A stretch of DNA of 64,000 nt from Quercus robur (GCF_932294415.1 NC_065538.1:48336843-48400842), one strand, 5' to 3'; counted from the first letter of the stretch, positions 1-12,011 are shown. Numbers and translations: made by a program. Notes: generated from the letters alone by a model not told the origin.

Positions 1-1696
1 CTAACACTTGATTTTAGGGTTTCATATTGTTTTTGACTATTACAAATTTTACTTTATATATATATATATATATATGATGAATACTTATATTTAATAATTG
101 GATGTGACATCAAATAAATGTCTAATTTTTTTTTTTTTAATCAATACAACATAGCATTTGAATTAGCTACTTCTTTTGTCATAATTAGAGGCGTGCATCA
201 AACTTATCAACCGAGCAAAACCAACCCAGCTCAACATCTTGACTTTCAAGTTGGTTTTTATGGATTGGTAGGTTCGGTTAGGGTGGAAATTTTATTTTTA
301 GACTTGGGTTGGATCGGGTTGAGTTCAAGTTGATAATTTGATCGACCCATTTAACCCAACCTAATCTACCATGTATATAAGTTTATTCAATTGCCTTTTA
401 ATTTAACTAGCATATAACTCATGCAAATACATGGATGCATTTAAAATGACACACAATTTTTATTATAAAAATATAAATAATTAGTCAAATTATTAAAAAA
501 AAATAGCACATAACACATCCATATGTATGAATACATTTAAGATTAAACACAATTTTTATCATAAAAATATAAATAATTAGTCAATTTATTTAGTTGAAAA
601 AGTAGACATAATTAGTCACATATTAAAATTCTTACTTAAACTTAATACTACCTATGGTCTTCTTTTTTTTAATAAGATAGAACGTGTGGTGATCTTTGTT
701 GTGTGGTAATTTTTATTGAGCACATGTGATTGGATTTTTTTTTATATAAATTTTATAGTTCATTAATATTAGATATAAATTAATATTAAAAGCCCAATTG
801 ATCTCTCATTTCAAAATAGATTGTAGAGGGTCAATTGGTCTTTTAATATTACGTTTTGTTAGACTTAACAGAGAAAGTAATGAAATGAGGTAAAGTATTA
901 GACATGATTTAGTTTATGGAGACAATTGTGCATTCTTGTAGTTTAAGGGGGGTTAGTGTAAAATAGAATATAATCTAGGGTGGAAAAAAAAAGTGATTTT
1001 CCCTTCTTCTTTTTTATATTAAATGATCATATTTATGAGTTAGGCTTCACTTAGATACCGTCCAAAGTTTTTTATGAATTAATAAATGTCTTAATTACTT
1101 CTTCTTCTTTTGTTTGTAATTGATAACACACCAATTTGTAAAGCTTATATAGTAAAATTTACCTTATCTTTCTAATTCATTGTCTCTTTTTGTCACACTT
1201 GTTTATTTTTAGGTACACAAAAGATCAAATCTTATATTTTGTTTTATAAATATATATATTAATTATTTTCTTTTTAAATTTTTTTGTTTATGTCCACAAC
1301 AAACTAATTAACTTTAGTATATTAATTATTGTTTAGGAAGTTGATAAGTTTATCAAATCAAGATACTAATTACCTTTTGGTGTAGGTGGAGATCGTATCC
1401 CAAATATTTCATTCAATGATAATAAGGCGGAGCTAGGCAGGGGCTGGGTGGCCATGACTTTTTACAATTCCCATTAGATTTTTCAAAAACCAAAAACATT
1501 CAATTACAACTTACAACTTGCCCCCTGAAATTTTTAGAATTTGACATCTTAAAAACTATAATTTATAATTTATTTTTAATAGTAAATATATGGAGTAGAG
1601 TTTAGTCCTTCAACATTTATAATTGATTCTCAAATATTCAAATTAGTAAAATAAAAAGTACAGAAAACCCAAAACATTTTAGAAAAAGAAAAACCC

Positions 1697-1727
<31 letters not shown>

Positions 1728-2102
1728 TATATTGTCTTGGCCCATTAATTAGGGCATGGCCCATTGAATACTTACAAAACTCCCAAATCCAAATCAACAA
1801 TTTCTCAAAAAAAAAAAAAAAAAGAAGAAGAAGAAGAAGAAGAAGAAGAAGAAGGCAAATCAACAAAGAAAAGAGTACAAATAAAAAATAAAACTTAAAA
1901 TAGTTTTGTTTCTTATTGGTTAAACAATTGTTTAATTGTTTGGGTTTGGCAAATCAACAAAGAAAAGAGTACAAATAAAAAATAAAACTTAAAATAGTTT
2001 TGTTTCTTATTGGTAAAACAATTGTTTAATTGTTTGGGTTTGTCCACTTCGTTTTTTTTTTTTTTTAATTAGTTATATAACTAGTTTATAAAATTCAAAT
2101 AC
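1..2102. other. AT-rich intergenic DNA, no gene
   Basis: No supported coding sequence. It holds a short (TA)n tract near 55-75, a possible hAT-MITE remnant at 186-370 (starts like TAGGGGTGTGCA and is rich in GGTTGGGT-type words), an (AT)n tract near 1711-1731, a GAA/AAG tract at about 1823-1853 and a 94-bp tandem duplication listed separately. Confidence 0.7.
1854..2041. repeat. 94-bp tandem duplication, two copies
   Basis: The unit beginning ggcaaatcaacaaagaaaag occurs at 1854-1947 and again directly at 1948-2041, with a single base difference (attggttaaac versus attggtaaaac). It adjoins a GAA repeat, so replication slippage or unequal exchange is a plausible origin. No coding capacity. Confidence 0.95.
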
Positions 2103-2107
2103 TTACC

Positions 2108-2907
2108 TGTGAAGGCCAGATAATCAGGAGGTACTGTTAAAGCTGTACTAACTAGGCCTATGGCCCAATCCGAGAACGTTAGTCAATCCAAGGATGTCCA
2201 GATAAGATTATAAGAGGAACGGAGTAAAGAGAAAAGTAGCGATAATATGAGATAAGTCCTACAAATGTCCGAGGAGAAAAGCCACCTCGGCAAAAAGGGT
2301 CCGAGATCAATAAGAGTGTCATATCATCATGGACTTATTTCGAAGTTACTTCACAACTAAGAGTTGGACATTGGACGAGGGGTAAGAAAGGAGAAGGGTA
2401 ACAAATATCTTCAAAAAACTACTACCTCAGCATTGAATACCTCCCAACCAACTCTCTGGCCGCATTAATGTGGAGGTGATGCCTAAACAATGGTCAAGCA
2501 GCCTTACAACTACTAGTCGATGGTTCTGGGAGACGTTGGATGGGACAGGAAAGAGTTCCCAGAATCTAACCCACACGTGTATGGTAGGGATGATACCAAG
2601 ATTGTAGTATATAACATGGGAAAATGCACTAACAAAAAGGGAGAAAATCACGCAATTTTTAGGATAAGACTGTGAACTCTTGTAACTCTGTTGATAAACA
2701 AGACAATATAATATCGTCTCCTTAGGCCACTCCGAGGACAAACTTTCTCATCCTACTTGTGTTTAATAGCCTTAAATCAATAAATTTTATCGTCTTTCTT
2801 CTGAAATAGATCTAGTTCTTTCATCTACGCTCTAAAAATTTATTGTTTGGGCTTCTTGGACTAAAACCCAATTCTATATTAGGTCCAATCCAATTTCAGT
2901 CCTTACA
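2108..2907 (+). mobile_element. Solo LTR (800 bp) with 5-bp TSD
   Basis: The element starts TGTGAAGGCC and ends CAGTCCTTACA, giving the TGT...ACA ends typical of LTRs, and is flanked on both sides by TTACC (2103-2107 and 2908-2912). No PBS, polypurine tract or coding sequence is present, so this is a recombined solo LTR. The superfamily cannot be fixed without an internal region; Ty3/gypsy is my guess from LTR length. Orientation is also assumed. Confidence 0.85.
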
Positions 2908-2912
2908 TTACC

Positions 2913-3804
2913 TTTTAAAGTGTGAGTAATTTATGGACAAACCATCTATTATATGCATATTTTAAGAGAAAAAATTTTCAAAGTTCAGAAGCTTTTACTT
3001 AATCATTGGTGCCAAAATATGAAACTTTAGGTGTTGAACTCCCTACGAGAGTTCAAAAATATGGTCCTAAGCAAATAGATGTTACTTTTATGAGTACATG
3101 ATCGATCCTTGATTAATTCATAATCAAATTCAAATGATTTTAGTACATCGAAAGAACATAGTTACATAGGGCATAATATTGTCGAGTTAAAGTTAATATA
3201 TGGAACTAAGTATTTATTTTGACTTAATTTTTATTTATTTATGACTTTTGTTATAATTACTTAGCCCCACTAGATATATTTTTTGGCTTTGCCGCTAGAC
3301 AATAAGAAATTTTACCAGTTGTGCTAATTAGAACCTATATTCTACAAATTAAGGTTTAGATTTTTTTAGACATTCATATTTTTGTGATGATGATATAATG
3401 GATTGAGTAGCTTTTTTTTAAGCTATTTTATTTTAGTTGTTAATGGAATGTGATTTTTGTTTGTTGAATGATTAATCTATAATTGAAAATCAAATTATTC
3501 ATGCATAAATTAAGTGACATACCTCATTCATTAACTAAAGTACTAAACTTGAGTTTGGTTTGATTTTTTTTTTTTTTTTTGGGGGGGGGGGGGGGGGTGG
3601 GGAGAGAAAGAGCATATGGTTTGAACTTGATGGCCAAGTAAACAAACCAAAGAGATTACGTCTTAGTGCATGATATGTGGCTCACTTCAACTTATTAACA
3701 TTCCTAAATATTGCCGGCCTCTTTTACTCCAAAAATATACGTAATAAAAACACACACAAAGATCAGTTAACTATTCCCAGGCCTTTTAGAAGTAAAGTGA
3801 CCAT
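2913..3804. other. AT-rich spacer with T17G17 run
   Basis: No coding sequence seen. The notable content is a homopolymer switch, 17 T followed by 17 G, at 3564-3597. Confidence 0.6.
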
Positions 3805-3976
3805 CACACACTTTTGATGTGATGATCAATCTATAAGTATAAGTGCTTGTGAGGTGGAGAGGATAAGGGTCGGGATTTAAATTTTCAAGAGGGAACTTTA
3901 CACACATATATACTTAAATTAGATTAGAGTAAAATTTCAATCTTATATAAAATAATAATAATAATAATAATAAAAA
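3805..3976 (+). mobile_element. SINE-like fragment
   Basis: A B-box-like word (agggtcgggatttaaat) is followed by a body rich in cacacatatatac and a tail of AAT repeats (3951-3972), the arrangement of a tRNA-derived SINE. I see no clear target duplication and the A box is weak. Confidence 0.4.
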
Positions 3977-4404
3977 GTGAAGTGGATTTTTTTTTTTTTT
4001 TAAAGGCAAGCAATAACATCAAATGGCTCCGTTATAAAAATAAAAATAAAAATAATAATTAAAAATAAATAAAAAAATGTTAAAAATTATGATAAGTATA
4101 ATCCCATCTACAGATGGTGGAGACTGGAGAAATCTAAGAGTTATCCTAATTCATTGATATCGTTTTTTTATCTTTTATGACCCCTTCATAATTTGCGTTC
4201 GATGCTAATTGTTCATCTTTTTTTTTTTTTTTTTTTTTTTTTGTTAAATGTTCGCTCACATTAATATTCTTAACATTTTACTGTAAAAGGAAAATTTTAT
4301 TTTGCAAATATGGTTCAACATGTTAGTCCAATGGTACTAGCATCCTTTGTGGTGCAATGTGACAATTCTAGGGTTCGCAAACCCATGATCTTGACCTTCC
4401 CTTA

Positions 4405-5810
4405 TGGCATGTTTAGATGTTTAAAAAAGGAGGGGAAGTAGAGTAGAGGGAGGGAGGGTAATTCAATTACCTTGTTTGGAAGTTTTTTAAGAAAAGAGGG
4501 AGAAAGGTTTGGAGGGGTTTCAACTACCTCTAACCCCTCATTTTTAATTCCCCCAAATGGGAGAGATTTGGAGGGAGAGAAGAGTGCATAAATTATTGAC
4601 CAAGTAAATTACCTAATTTACCCTTATTATATAAACAAAATTACAACTGCTTCTGCCTCTTCAATTGACAGTTCGCCCCCAATAGTCCTCACATAGCTTT
4701 GTAACTCAGAAGGAGATATTTTACATCTCCATCCTCGTCAAAGTAATTGAACACCCTTCGGAGCTCACTACTGTAGTTTCTGCTTGCATTGGAACCAGTT
4801 AGGGAAAGAGAACGATTATCTGCTTTTTTGCTTGGTGACAATTTGAGACGTAATCTTCCCAAAGCTGATTTTTTTGGTGAACTTGAACTAGGCTTTTCTC
4901 CCAATATTGTAATTGGAGAAGAGGAGGATGAAGAAGAAGAAGAAGAAGCTATATCGTGTGTGGTCTTCATGATGAAACCTGGATTAATTGAAACCAGTTT
5001 GCTAAATCAAAGAACTTTGAACTGGGTATATACCTGAACTAGAAACTAGTTTGAATGAATATATATGTAACAAGAAGCTAGCTGTTATAATAATTTCAGG
5101 TTAATATAGACAATTTCATCATCTAAAACAATTTTATCCTTGTGCACATTGAAAACTTTTCTGTATTTATCAAGCTAAACAACAGTGGAAGAATGAAAGT
5201 GAAAGAACAGAAGGAAGAAAGGTAGAGAATTCTGAGTAAAACTTGTATTTCAGCTCCTAGTTTAATCTTGTTTTGTAAATGATTAGGCTCTATTTTTTGG
5301 CCTGGTCTGGACCACTTGAATCTTGATATTTTTTATTGAAAGTTTTAGACCTTGTTCTATTAAAAAAAAAAAAAAAACACTCAAAATTCAATATTTTGTT
5401 GATTTTTTCAGTAAACAAACAAAACAAACAATTTTTTCTTATTTTAATTATTATCAATTAAGGATGGTTTTTTTTAGTATAATAAAAAAGCAAAAAAAAT
5501 ATTTAATCATAGACCAATGTTGATTATTTAATTCAGATTAAAAAAAATTATCAAAAAAAATATTGCATGCTATAGTCATAATTATTTAATCTAACAAATT
5601 AATTATAGACCAATGTTGTAAGTCCATTTTCAAATAGGGGTAAATTTGTCTATTTAAATCATTTCCTCTCATTTCCACCCAATTTTTAAAACATCCAAAT
5701 AAGAAGAAGGGCTAATTACTCTCTTTCCCCTTATTAATTTTAAAAACAACCAAACAAAGTGGAGGATAATCATTCCCCTCTACTCCCCCTCTAAACTTCC
5801 AAACAGGCCA
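4405..5810. mobile_element. PIF/Harbinger-like element with captured gene
   Basis: The left end TGGCATGTTTAGATGTTTA and the inverted right end TGGCCTGTTTGGAAGTTTA are imperfect terminal inverted repeats with the CTGTTTGG core known from Tourist/PIF-Harbinger elements. TTA flanks both sides (4402-4404 and 5811-5813), the usual TSD of that superfamily. The subterminal regions also mirror each other: the left has aatttacccttatt near 4615 and the right, inverted, aatttacccctattt near 5640. No transposase is seen. The interior from about 4640 to 5630 is foreign to the ends and carries a calmodulin-like gene fragment on the minus strand. Confidence 0.75.
4640..4970 (-). pseudogene. CML41-like EF-hand gene fragment (broken)
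   Basis: From the ATG at 4970 the reading frame gives a Ser-rich basic N-terminus, then SSELRRVFNYFDEDGD, the start of an EF-hand calcium-binding loop (D-x-D-x-D pattern). Just after the third loop Asp the frame breaks at about 4720: one base appears to be missing. In the next frame the text goes on as KISPSELQSYVRTIGGEL, the expected second half of an EF-hand, so the break is recent or mild. The copy stops after this first EF-hand; calmodulin-like proteins have three or four. A TATA-like word (GGTATATACC) lies about 60 bp upstream near 5026-5033, so promoter and 5' UTR may have been captured too. The fragment lies within the 4405-5810 element. The CML41 relation rests on the Ser-rich extension and order of motifs. 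Confidence 0.7.
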
Positions 5811-5813
5811 TTA

Positions 5814-8461
5814 GAGTATTAGCATTCGAGATGTCAAAAAATTTCTATTTTATACCCTAAAAACCTACTTTACCATCTCGTTTTACAATTCACCAAACAT
5901 TTCTATTTTTATATACAACTCAATAAAATAATATAAATTACACAATTAAATAATATTATAATATAAACATCACACTTCTCTCTTTTCCTCTCTCTCCATC
6001 AAACCCACGGCCATTAACCACCACCAACTCACCAAAGCCAGCAACCTCCTACCACAACTCAGCCCAGCAATTTCAACCCACCGAAGCAAGCAATCACAAA
6101 CCCACTACCACTGCAACCCACCAAAGCCAGCAAAGCCAACGAACCATAGAGAAACCACAAACCAAGAAACGACCAACAAACAACCACCAAGAAACCCAAA
6201 AATTTCAACAAAATTTACATACCCACCGAACCACAAGCTTAGAAACGACCAAGAAACCACAACCCAAGACCAGAAACGACTAATCTTTGGTTGAAAGAGA
6301 TGAGAATAGTAGTGGCAGCATCAATTCACCCACCCACAACCACCTAAATGGATAAATCCCACCCACGGCGATCTGAACCCACTTGAATCCCACCCACGGT
6401 GATCTACCATGCCGATCTGAAGCCTAAAAGCTTATCTGCCACCACCAAACCTGGCCACCAATTCACTCCACCATCGAAACGCCACCACTAAACCCAGCAC
6501 AAACCGATTCGGAGGCGGGGAGATCGAGAAAGGGAAAACAGAAGAGAGAAATAGAGAGAGAAGAGTGGAAAATGGAGAAGAGAGAAATAGAAAGAGAAGA
6601 GATAGAGATAGAGAAGTGAGGCGAAGAGTTAGAGGAAAGAGAAAATGGAGTTAATAAAATAAGAGCACCCACAGTAGATGTGGGATATGTGCCAAATGCT
6701 AAATATTTGGCACATATCCCACATATCCCGCACCAAACCTAATTTGAGCCCATTTAGCAGATGTGGGATATGGTATATTTTTTGCAACATTGAACAGTAC
6801 CGTGACAATTTTGCCATGGTACGGAATGCGTGTGGCATATTATTTATTCTTTGTTTATTCATTTTTCTCTCTCATATCTCTTTCATCTTCTCCTTCAACA
6901 ATTCCTCACTGCCTCCATCTCCACTCTCTCACATATCTCTTTGTTCTTCTCCTTCAACCCGATCTACATATGTGCCTCCATCTCCACTCTCCCACACTCT
7001 TTCTTCTTCCCTTTCTCCTTTTGCTCTATTCTCTTCCCATTCATGAATATGAGCCACCACCGATTTCCTCTCTACCATCACTGATCTAATTTGTTCCTTC
7101 ACCGTTTTTTTTTCCCCCTTTTGTTCGCTCTCTCTCTAGGTTGTGGGTTTGGGTTGTGGGTCTCTAGGTTGTGGGTATCTCCTCTCTATTCTATCTTGAG
7201 TCGCCGATTCGCTGTTCGCTATTCTCAGAGCGCCGATTCGCTGTTCTATCTCTAAAGGTTTCATTGACTCACCGTGAGCCAAGTTGGTTTCATCGATTCG
7301 TTCTACATCTACTGCATACAGGTAAGTTCTCCATCAAGGTTTTATTTTTTTGCTTGCTTTTTTTTGTTATTGAATTTGAAAGCTTGAACCTTTACCACTA
7401 ATTGGCTTAGTATTTTTTAAATTAAATATTATATTTGATCTGGGTTTTAATTAATTTGTGGGTTTGAGTGCTGCAATTGCTTGCTAAAGCTCTATTTGCC
7501 TTTATAGGAAAATACCCAGAAAAGTTTTCAATGAAAAACATGGTTTAATCAAGCTGTTTAAGGAAGAATATAGTAATTGATGATTTAGAGAAGCATTTTT
7601 GTTTGAAAGAAGTAAGAAATAAAGGAAAGGAAAGTGCTTTTAGGATTTGCTCAATAAAAACCCAGTCTTGAATTCTTTACTATTTTCCTTGTTATTTGGG
7701 AAATTAATCTTTATGTTTTTGGACACAGAAGACAGAATTCAAAAGCGAGAGCTAAAATTTAGAGAAATTGGGTGTTTGCTACAAATTAAATGGAAGTTAG
7801 GCTTTTTGTTTAATTATTGATCTTTGCATATGGAACTTGGCTTTAATTACAATGAAGAAAGTAGTATTGTTCATTCATTTTTTTAGTTGTAATTGTTCTT
7901 ACTTTTTGCTTTGGTTAGGGAAAGTGAATAATTTTAGGTAAATTAAATGGAAGTTAGGCTTTTCTTTACTTGTTAATCCTTTTTGCTTTTGTATATATTG
8001 GAAGGAGCCTCAGCTTTACACTCCAATTCAAACTCTATCTTTTGAAGTAAGGGTAGTGTACAACGAAGAGAGCATTGACTTTAATGGCCTTAACCATTTG
8101 TTTGTCTTTTTTGTAATTTCTATCTGTTCAACTATGTATTAAGGGTCATGCAAATATGAGTCTTGTCAATTCAAGGTCTAAACTGGCCAAAATATGACAG
8201 TTGAATTAAGAGGATTGTTTGAAAATGTTACAGTTAGAATTGATGAGATTTGAAAATAGGACTGTTGTAGGAACAAATATAAAGAAAGAATAATAGTTTT
8301 TTTTAATATACAACATGTGAACAATGAGGTTGCATATTTGCAACCTCACTGTAGCAGGGTGGGAAAATAATTTGGGTTTAGCAATTGGGATGAAACTTGT
8401 TTTTAAAAAATTAGGTTGTAAAATAGGAACTGCGGGTGTTTACACCCCAATGCTAGTGCTC
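5814..8461. mobile_element. Second PIF/Harbinger-like non-autonomous element
   Basis: The left end GAGTATTAGCATTCGAGATG and the inverted right end GAGCACTAGCATTGGGGTGT match at about three quarters of positions, and TTA stands on both flanks (5811-5813, shared with the neighbouring element, and 8462-8464). The inside is non-coding: a CA/CCA-rich stretch (6000-6480), a GA-rich stretch (6520-6650), a hairpin at 6678-6724, CT-rich sequence to about 7250 and AT-rich DNA beyond. A second terminus-like word (aagagcacccacagtagatg, 6661) suggests another element is nested inside. No transposase found. Confidence 0.55.
6678..6724. repeat. Perfect 20-bp hairpin, 7-nt loop
   Basis: The arm ATGTGGGATATGTGCCAAAT (6678-6697) is followed by a 7-nt loop and its exact reverse complement (6705-6724). 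A third partial copy (gatgtgggatatgg) lies near 6762. It lies just inside a terminus-like word of the surrounding DNA transposon. Confidence 0.95.
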
Positions 8462-8464
8462 TTA

Positions 8465-9537
8465 CCCATATTTACCCCCTTTTTTTTAATGAATAGGAAT
8501 GAGAAAGCCATGAATCTTTTAGTATATTATTATTCCCTTCTTTGTCTTCTATCATTGAACATGACCTACTACTTATCTAAAATAAAAATGTTCAAATACC
8601 ACCTATTAAATTAGGTTCCACACACTGATGTGATTGGTGGCCAAGTAGCTAAGGCCTTAGGCCAACAAGACTTCTATATGCAAAGTATCTTGAGATTGAG
8701 TCGCCCATTTCCCACTAGTACATGTTAGTGCTCCTTATACTTCTTCAGGATGAGGTCTTAACATGGGAGCCGTTAGGGACAACTATGGTTATGCTCGGAT
8801 AGGAATGTCACACTAATCACCCTCCCTTAACCATTTTTTTCTTAAAAAAAAGAAAGGGCTCCTCTTTACCTTCTTTTCTATTTATTAATCCATATGGATA
8901 CTAGCTAGTTAGGATAGTTTCCTTCAGGTTGTATAACTATAAAAAATAGTTCATTAACCTTTTAAATGGTTACAAAAAATGTCTATGCCGTCAATTGATA
9001 AATGAGAAAGTATAATATGGAAAACAGAAAATACTAAAATCAATGCATTGCTGGCTGACATGAAGTGTCCTTACCATCAACAGCCGCCACCTGGGCTCCA
9101 TGTTAGCATATGGGCTTGATCTTAGTATTTTTGTTTGCTACATCATATTTTTCCAATCATGGTCAATTTCCATTCACCAATTGACAATCAGTGGTGGCTC
9201 TAGGAATTTTGTTTAGGGGGTCATTAAGAAACTTGAACTAAACAAAATTTAATAAAAAAAAAGATTTTGAATATATTGAGTTATCAAAAAAAAAAAAAAA
9301 ACTCAAATATATGAATTTTTACAATTTTCTTCTGAGATTTCATATTTTAAAATCATTACAATATAGTATAATATCAATTGTCATTATTTATTGTAAATGT
9401 TGGTAAGTGTGACCATTTTATTTTATTAAGTTTGTATAACATTTTTAATTTTTATGAAGTTGTCATTATCTATTTGTCATTATTTTTATAAAAAATATTT
9501 CAAATTAAATAACAAAACTCAACCCATTGTCACTGTA
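8465..9537. other. AT-rich spacer with weak SINE-like stretch
   Basis: No gene. At 8636-8830 the words tggtggccaagtagctaagg and gattgagtcgccc resemble degenerate tRNA-type A and B boxes, so an old SINE is possible but not shown. Two A-rich runs occur near 9255 and 9287. Confidence 0.4.
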
Positions 9538-10490
9538 TTTTTTTTTTTTTTTTTAATGATGAAAAGCTCTTAAATTTCTTTCAACAACTAGGACAAAGAG
9601 TCCATAGACACATCATACATAAGTTGGTCAGCAATAGATGGGGGAGAGTATTCCACCCAGATTACACTTTCTAGAATTGGTTTGGCTTCTTTAGCCATTA
9701 CATGTGCAGTTGTATTGCTGCTTCTCCTTGTGTGCGAGATCTTCCAGTTATCAAACTTCTTAAGCCACCAGGAGATGCCTTCAGATACCTTTTGGATAGA
9801 AATGGCAGGGGTGGCTATGCCATTAAGGGCTTGTGCCACTGCCAGTGAATCCCCTTCTACAACAACATTCTTTAGACCCAGATCCCATGCCAACAAAATA
9901 CCTTCTTCAACAACCTTTGCTTCAGCCTCAATTGCTCCCAATGGCAGACATATTTTCTTACTCATTTCTCCCATAACCTCTTCTTTAGCATTTCTAATAA
10001 CCACCCCCACACCTATACTACCCTACTCCTTGAAGACCGCCCCGTCCACATTGACCTTATACCAATTGGGTGGTGGCGGAGACCATCTCTTAAGGGGATG
10101 CTTGAATTTTGGGGGGTCACTAGGCATGTGAGCTCGGAATTCCTTAGCGTACCTCCGTGCATCCAATGCTATCTCTCTCCCCTATTTTCCTGTCCTCTGT
10201 GTCTAATAACATTCCTGTTGTTCCAAAGATTCCATCCCGCAGCAATAAAGACCTCCTAGTCATTAACACCAGAGTGCTCTCGCAGCCACGAAAGCACATC
10301 AATGAAGTCCTCCAGGGGTGGGATCCGAATGGCATGCCTCACTTTCAGTTCTTCCCAAGTATCCTTTGTTGTATTACAGCTCCATAGAATGAGTCCTATG
10401 GTCTCTCTTTTGTCGCAAATGTCACACTTATTGTTTGTATTAAATTGGCCCACAGAGCCACATTCATCCATACATAAATAATACACTAAG
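9538..10490 (-). mobile_element. 5'-truncated LINE (L1-type) 3' end
   Basis: The minus strand carries the C-terminal parts of a plant L1 ORF2. First comes a zinc-binding region (10486-10256, with CDICDKRETIGLILWSC, the usual His replaced by Leu). After frame changes an RNase H-like domain follows (10010-9588, about 140 codons) with VVEGDSLAVAQALN around one of its acidic residues and NTTAHVMAKEA near the end. After the stop the sequence ends in a poly(A) tail, seen on the plus strand as T's at 9538-9556. The 5' edge near 10490 is not sharp and I found no TSD. Confidence 0.8.
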
Positions 10491-11070
10491 TATCTACATA
10501 ACTAATAAAATGCTTAAACAATTACTAATTTTATTATTTTGGTTCTTGAATCATTGACTTTATAACAAAAAGTTATTATAACATGATAATAATATACATA
10601 CATGTAACAAACCCTCCGTATTTTCTAATTATTAAATTATATAAAGTTACATTATATTTGTAGTACACAACACACATTCACATACATCACAACTCACACA
10701 TAACATAATAAGAAATAAAAAATAACACTCACAATCAGTATTAGACACACACTCACACACATATAATATAAATTTATAATAAAAAGAGACACTTATGACT
10801 TACAAACATTCTCTTTTTACTCTTAGAGAGACATGTGATCTAGGTTGTTTGATTTTGGGTTGGGCTGATATGTGGTTAAGGTATGCAAGGTTCAAGCTAG
10901 AGTGTATAAACATATCTTCAGGCATAAATTATACTAATTAAAAAATTATATAAATTAAAAAAAAAAAAAAAGGTTCAATTGAACATTTGAACCCCTTGAA
11001 CCCCCTCAGCATAAAGTAATGCCACCCACGTTGACAGTGATGACCTTTTTTGTCCCACATATATATATAT
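10491..11070. other. AT/CA-rich spacer
   Basis: No gene seen. Holds CACA-rich sequence at 10660-10770 and a poly(A) run at 10958-10972. Confidence 0.6.
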
Positions 11071-11089
11071 ATTGAAAATATAATGTAAT

Positions 11090-11186
11090 CAAAGTAAAAC
11101 TAGCCAAGAAGGCGGTAGCAACAATTTGAAAATAAAATAATTAAAATAGAACCAGCCAAGAAGGCAGTAGCATCAAGTATATTAAA
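11090..11186. repeat. Imperfect direct repeat in viral leader region
   Basis: The phrase ctagccaagaaggcggtagc (near 11099) recurs as ccagccaagaaggcagtagc (near 11152) about 50 bp on. It lies downstream of the viral TATA box on the minus strand, so it would be in the leader of any transcript. Confidence 0.7.
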
Positions 11187-11420
11187 CACAAAGCTGAAAG
11201 TAGTTATTATTGAAAATAGACAACAGTACTTACAACAGTAATAATTACAGGATTTCAATAGTTTAATAGTACAAGGCTTGAAACTAGTTCTAGTTACAAG
11301 ATTTGTAGGGAAGTAGTGGAGGAAATTCTAGAGGAAAGTCCTAAGGAATTCTCTCAAGAAAAACTCTACTATAGAAAATTCTGTAAGAAAAATTTGAGTC
11401 TTAACATAAGGGACATCCCC

Positions 11421-11430
11421 CCTTATATAG
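11421..11430 (-). promoter_or_regulatory. Viral TATA box
   Basis: CTATATAAGG on the minus strand lies downstream of all viral ORFs, where pararetroviruses keep their main promoter. On its upstream side (11438-11486) the word gtgatgaacagtaa is repeated in tandem, a possible enhancer. Activity is inferred only from position and sequence. Confidence 0.6.
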
Positions 11431-11663
11431 GCAGAAAAAGTGTGATGAACAGTAAAAGTGTGATGAACAGTAATAGTGAGCAGTAACTTTTCACTTTTCA
11501 ACTCAAGAAAGCAAGAGTAAAGTCCGGAACTTCAGTTCAAAGAGCCAGTCTTCACCATTTTGGCATTTTGTGCTGAAAGTAACAAAGCGACCATAATCAT
11601 TAGGAATCTTCTTTATCAAAAGCGCATCTTTTGAGGGGGGCAAGTAGCACAATAATTGGGACT

Positions 11664-11912
11664 TCACCAAGGAAAATATTGTAGCATTTTGGCCGTTATG
11701 CAGACCAGACAAATAGGAGTGTCTTCTTCTGCTAAATTAGGAGTGTCTTCTTCATCATGACCAAACAGTTCTTGATTGTAGGGGTAATATGGGTTATTTG
11801 CAACAGATGCTTTAAAGGACAGTTCATCTTCTGAATCATGATTATTAGTAGAGGGCTTAATAGTTTTAGCAAATGTAGAAGCAAGTGAATTGGCTAGTTC
11901 AGCTATTTGCAC
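11664..11912 (-). pseudogene. Viral-region ORF remnant, 82 codons
   Basis: A short open frame lying between the long ORF and the promoter. It is acidic in the middle (SEDELSF, DEEDTPNLAEEDTP) and has no domain I recognise. The sequence between it and the ORF ending at 12012 is readable but interrupted by TAG, TGA and TAA, so it may be the decayed C-terminal part of that ORF rather than a separate gene. Confidence 0.4.
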
Positions 11913-12011
11913 TGAGATGACTTAATCAGTGTCAGGAGCATTAGATGGGTAACCATTATAAGGGTCTCATAGAGGATCATTATTACATTCATGCTCATGG
12001 TAAACAGCATA

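Noticed and set aside
4789-5037. Plus-strand frame of 82 codons over the CML fragment
   Set aside because: It is the opposite strand of the EF-hand gene fragment; the minus-strand text carries the real motif.
9682-10131. Plus-strand frame of 149 codons
   Set aside because: Shadow of the RNase H-like LINE domain on the minus strand.
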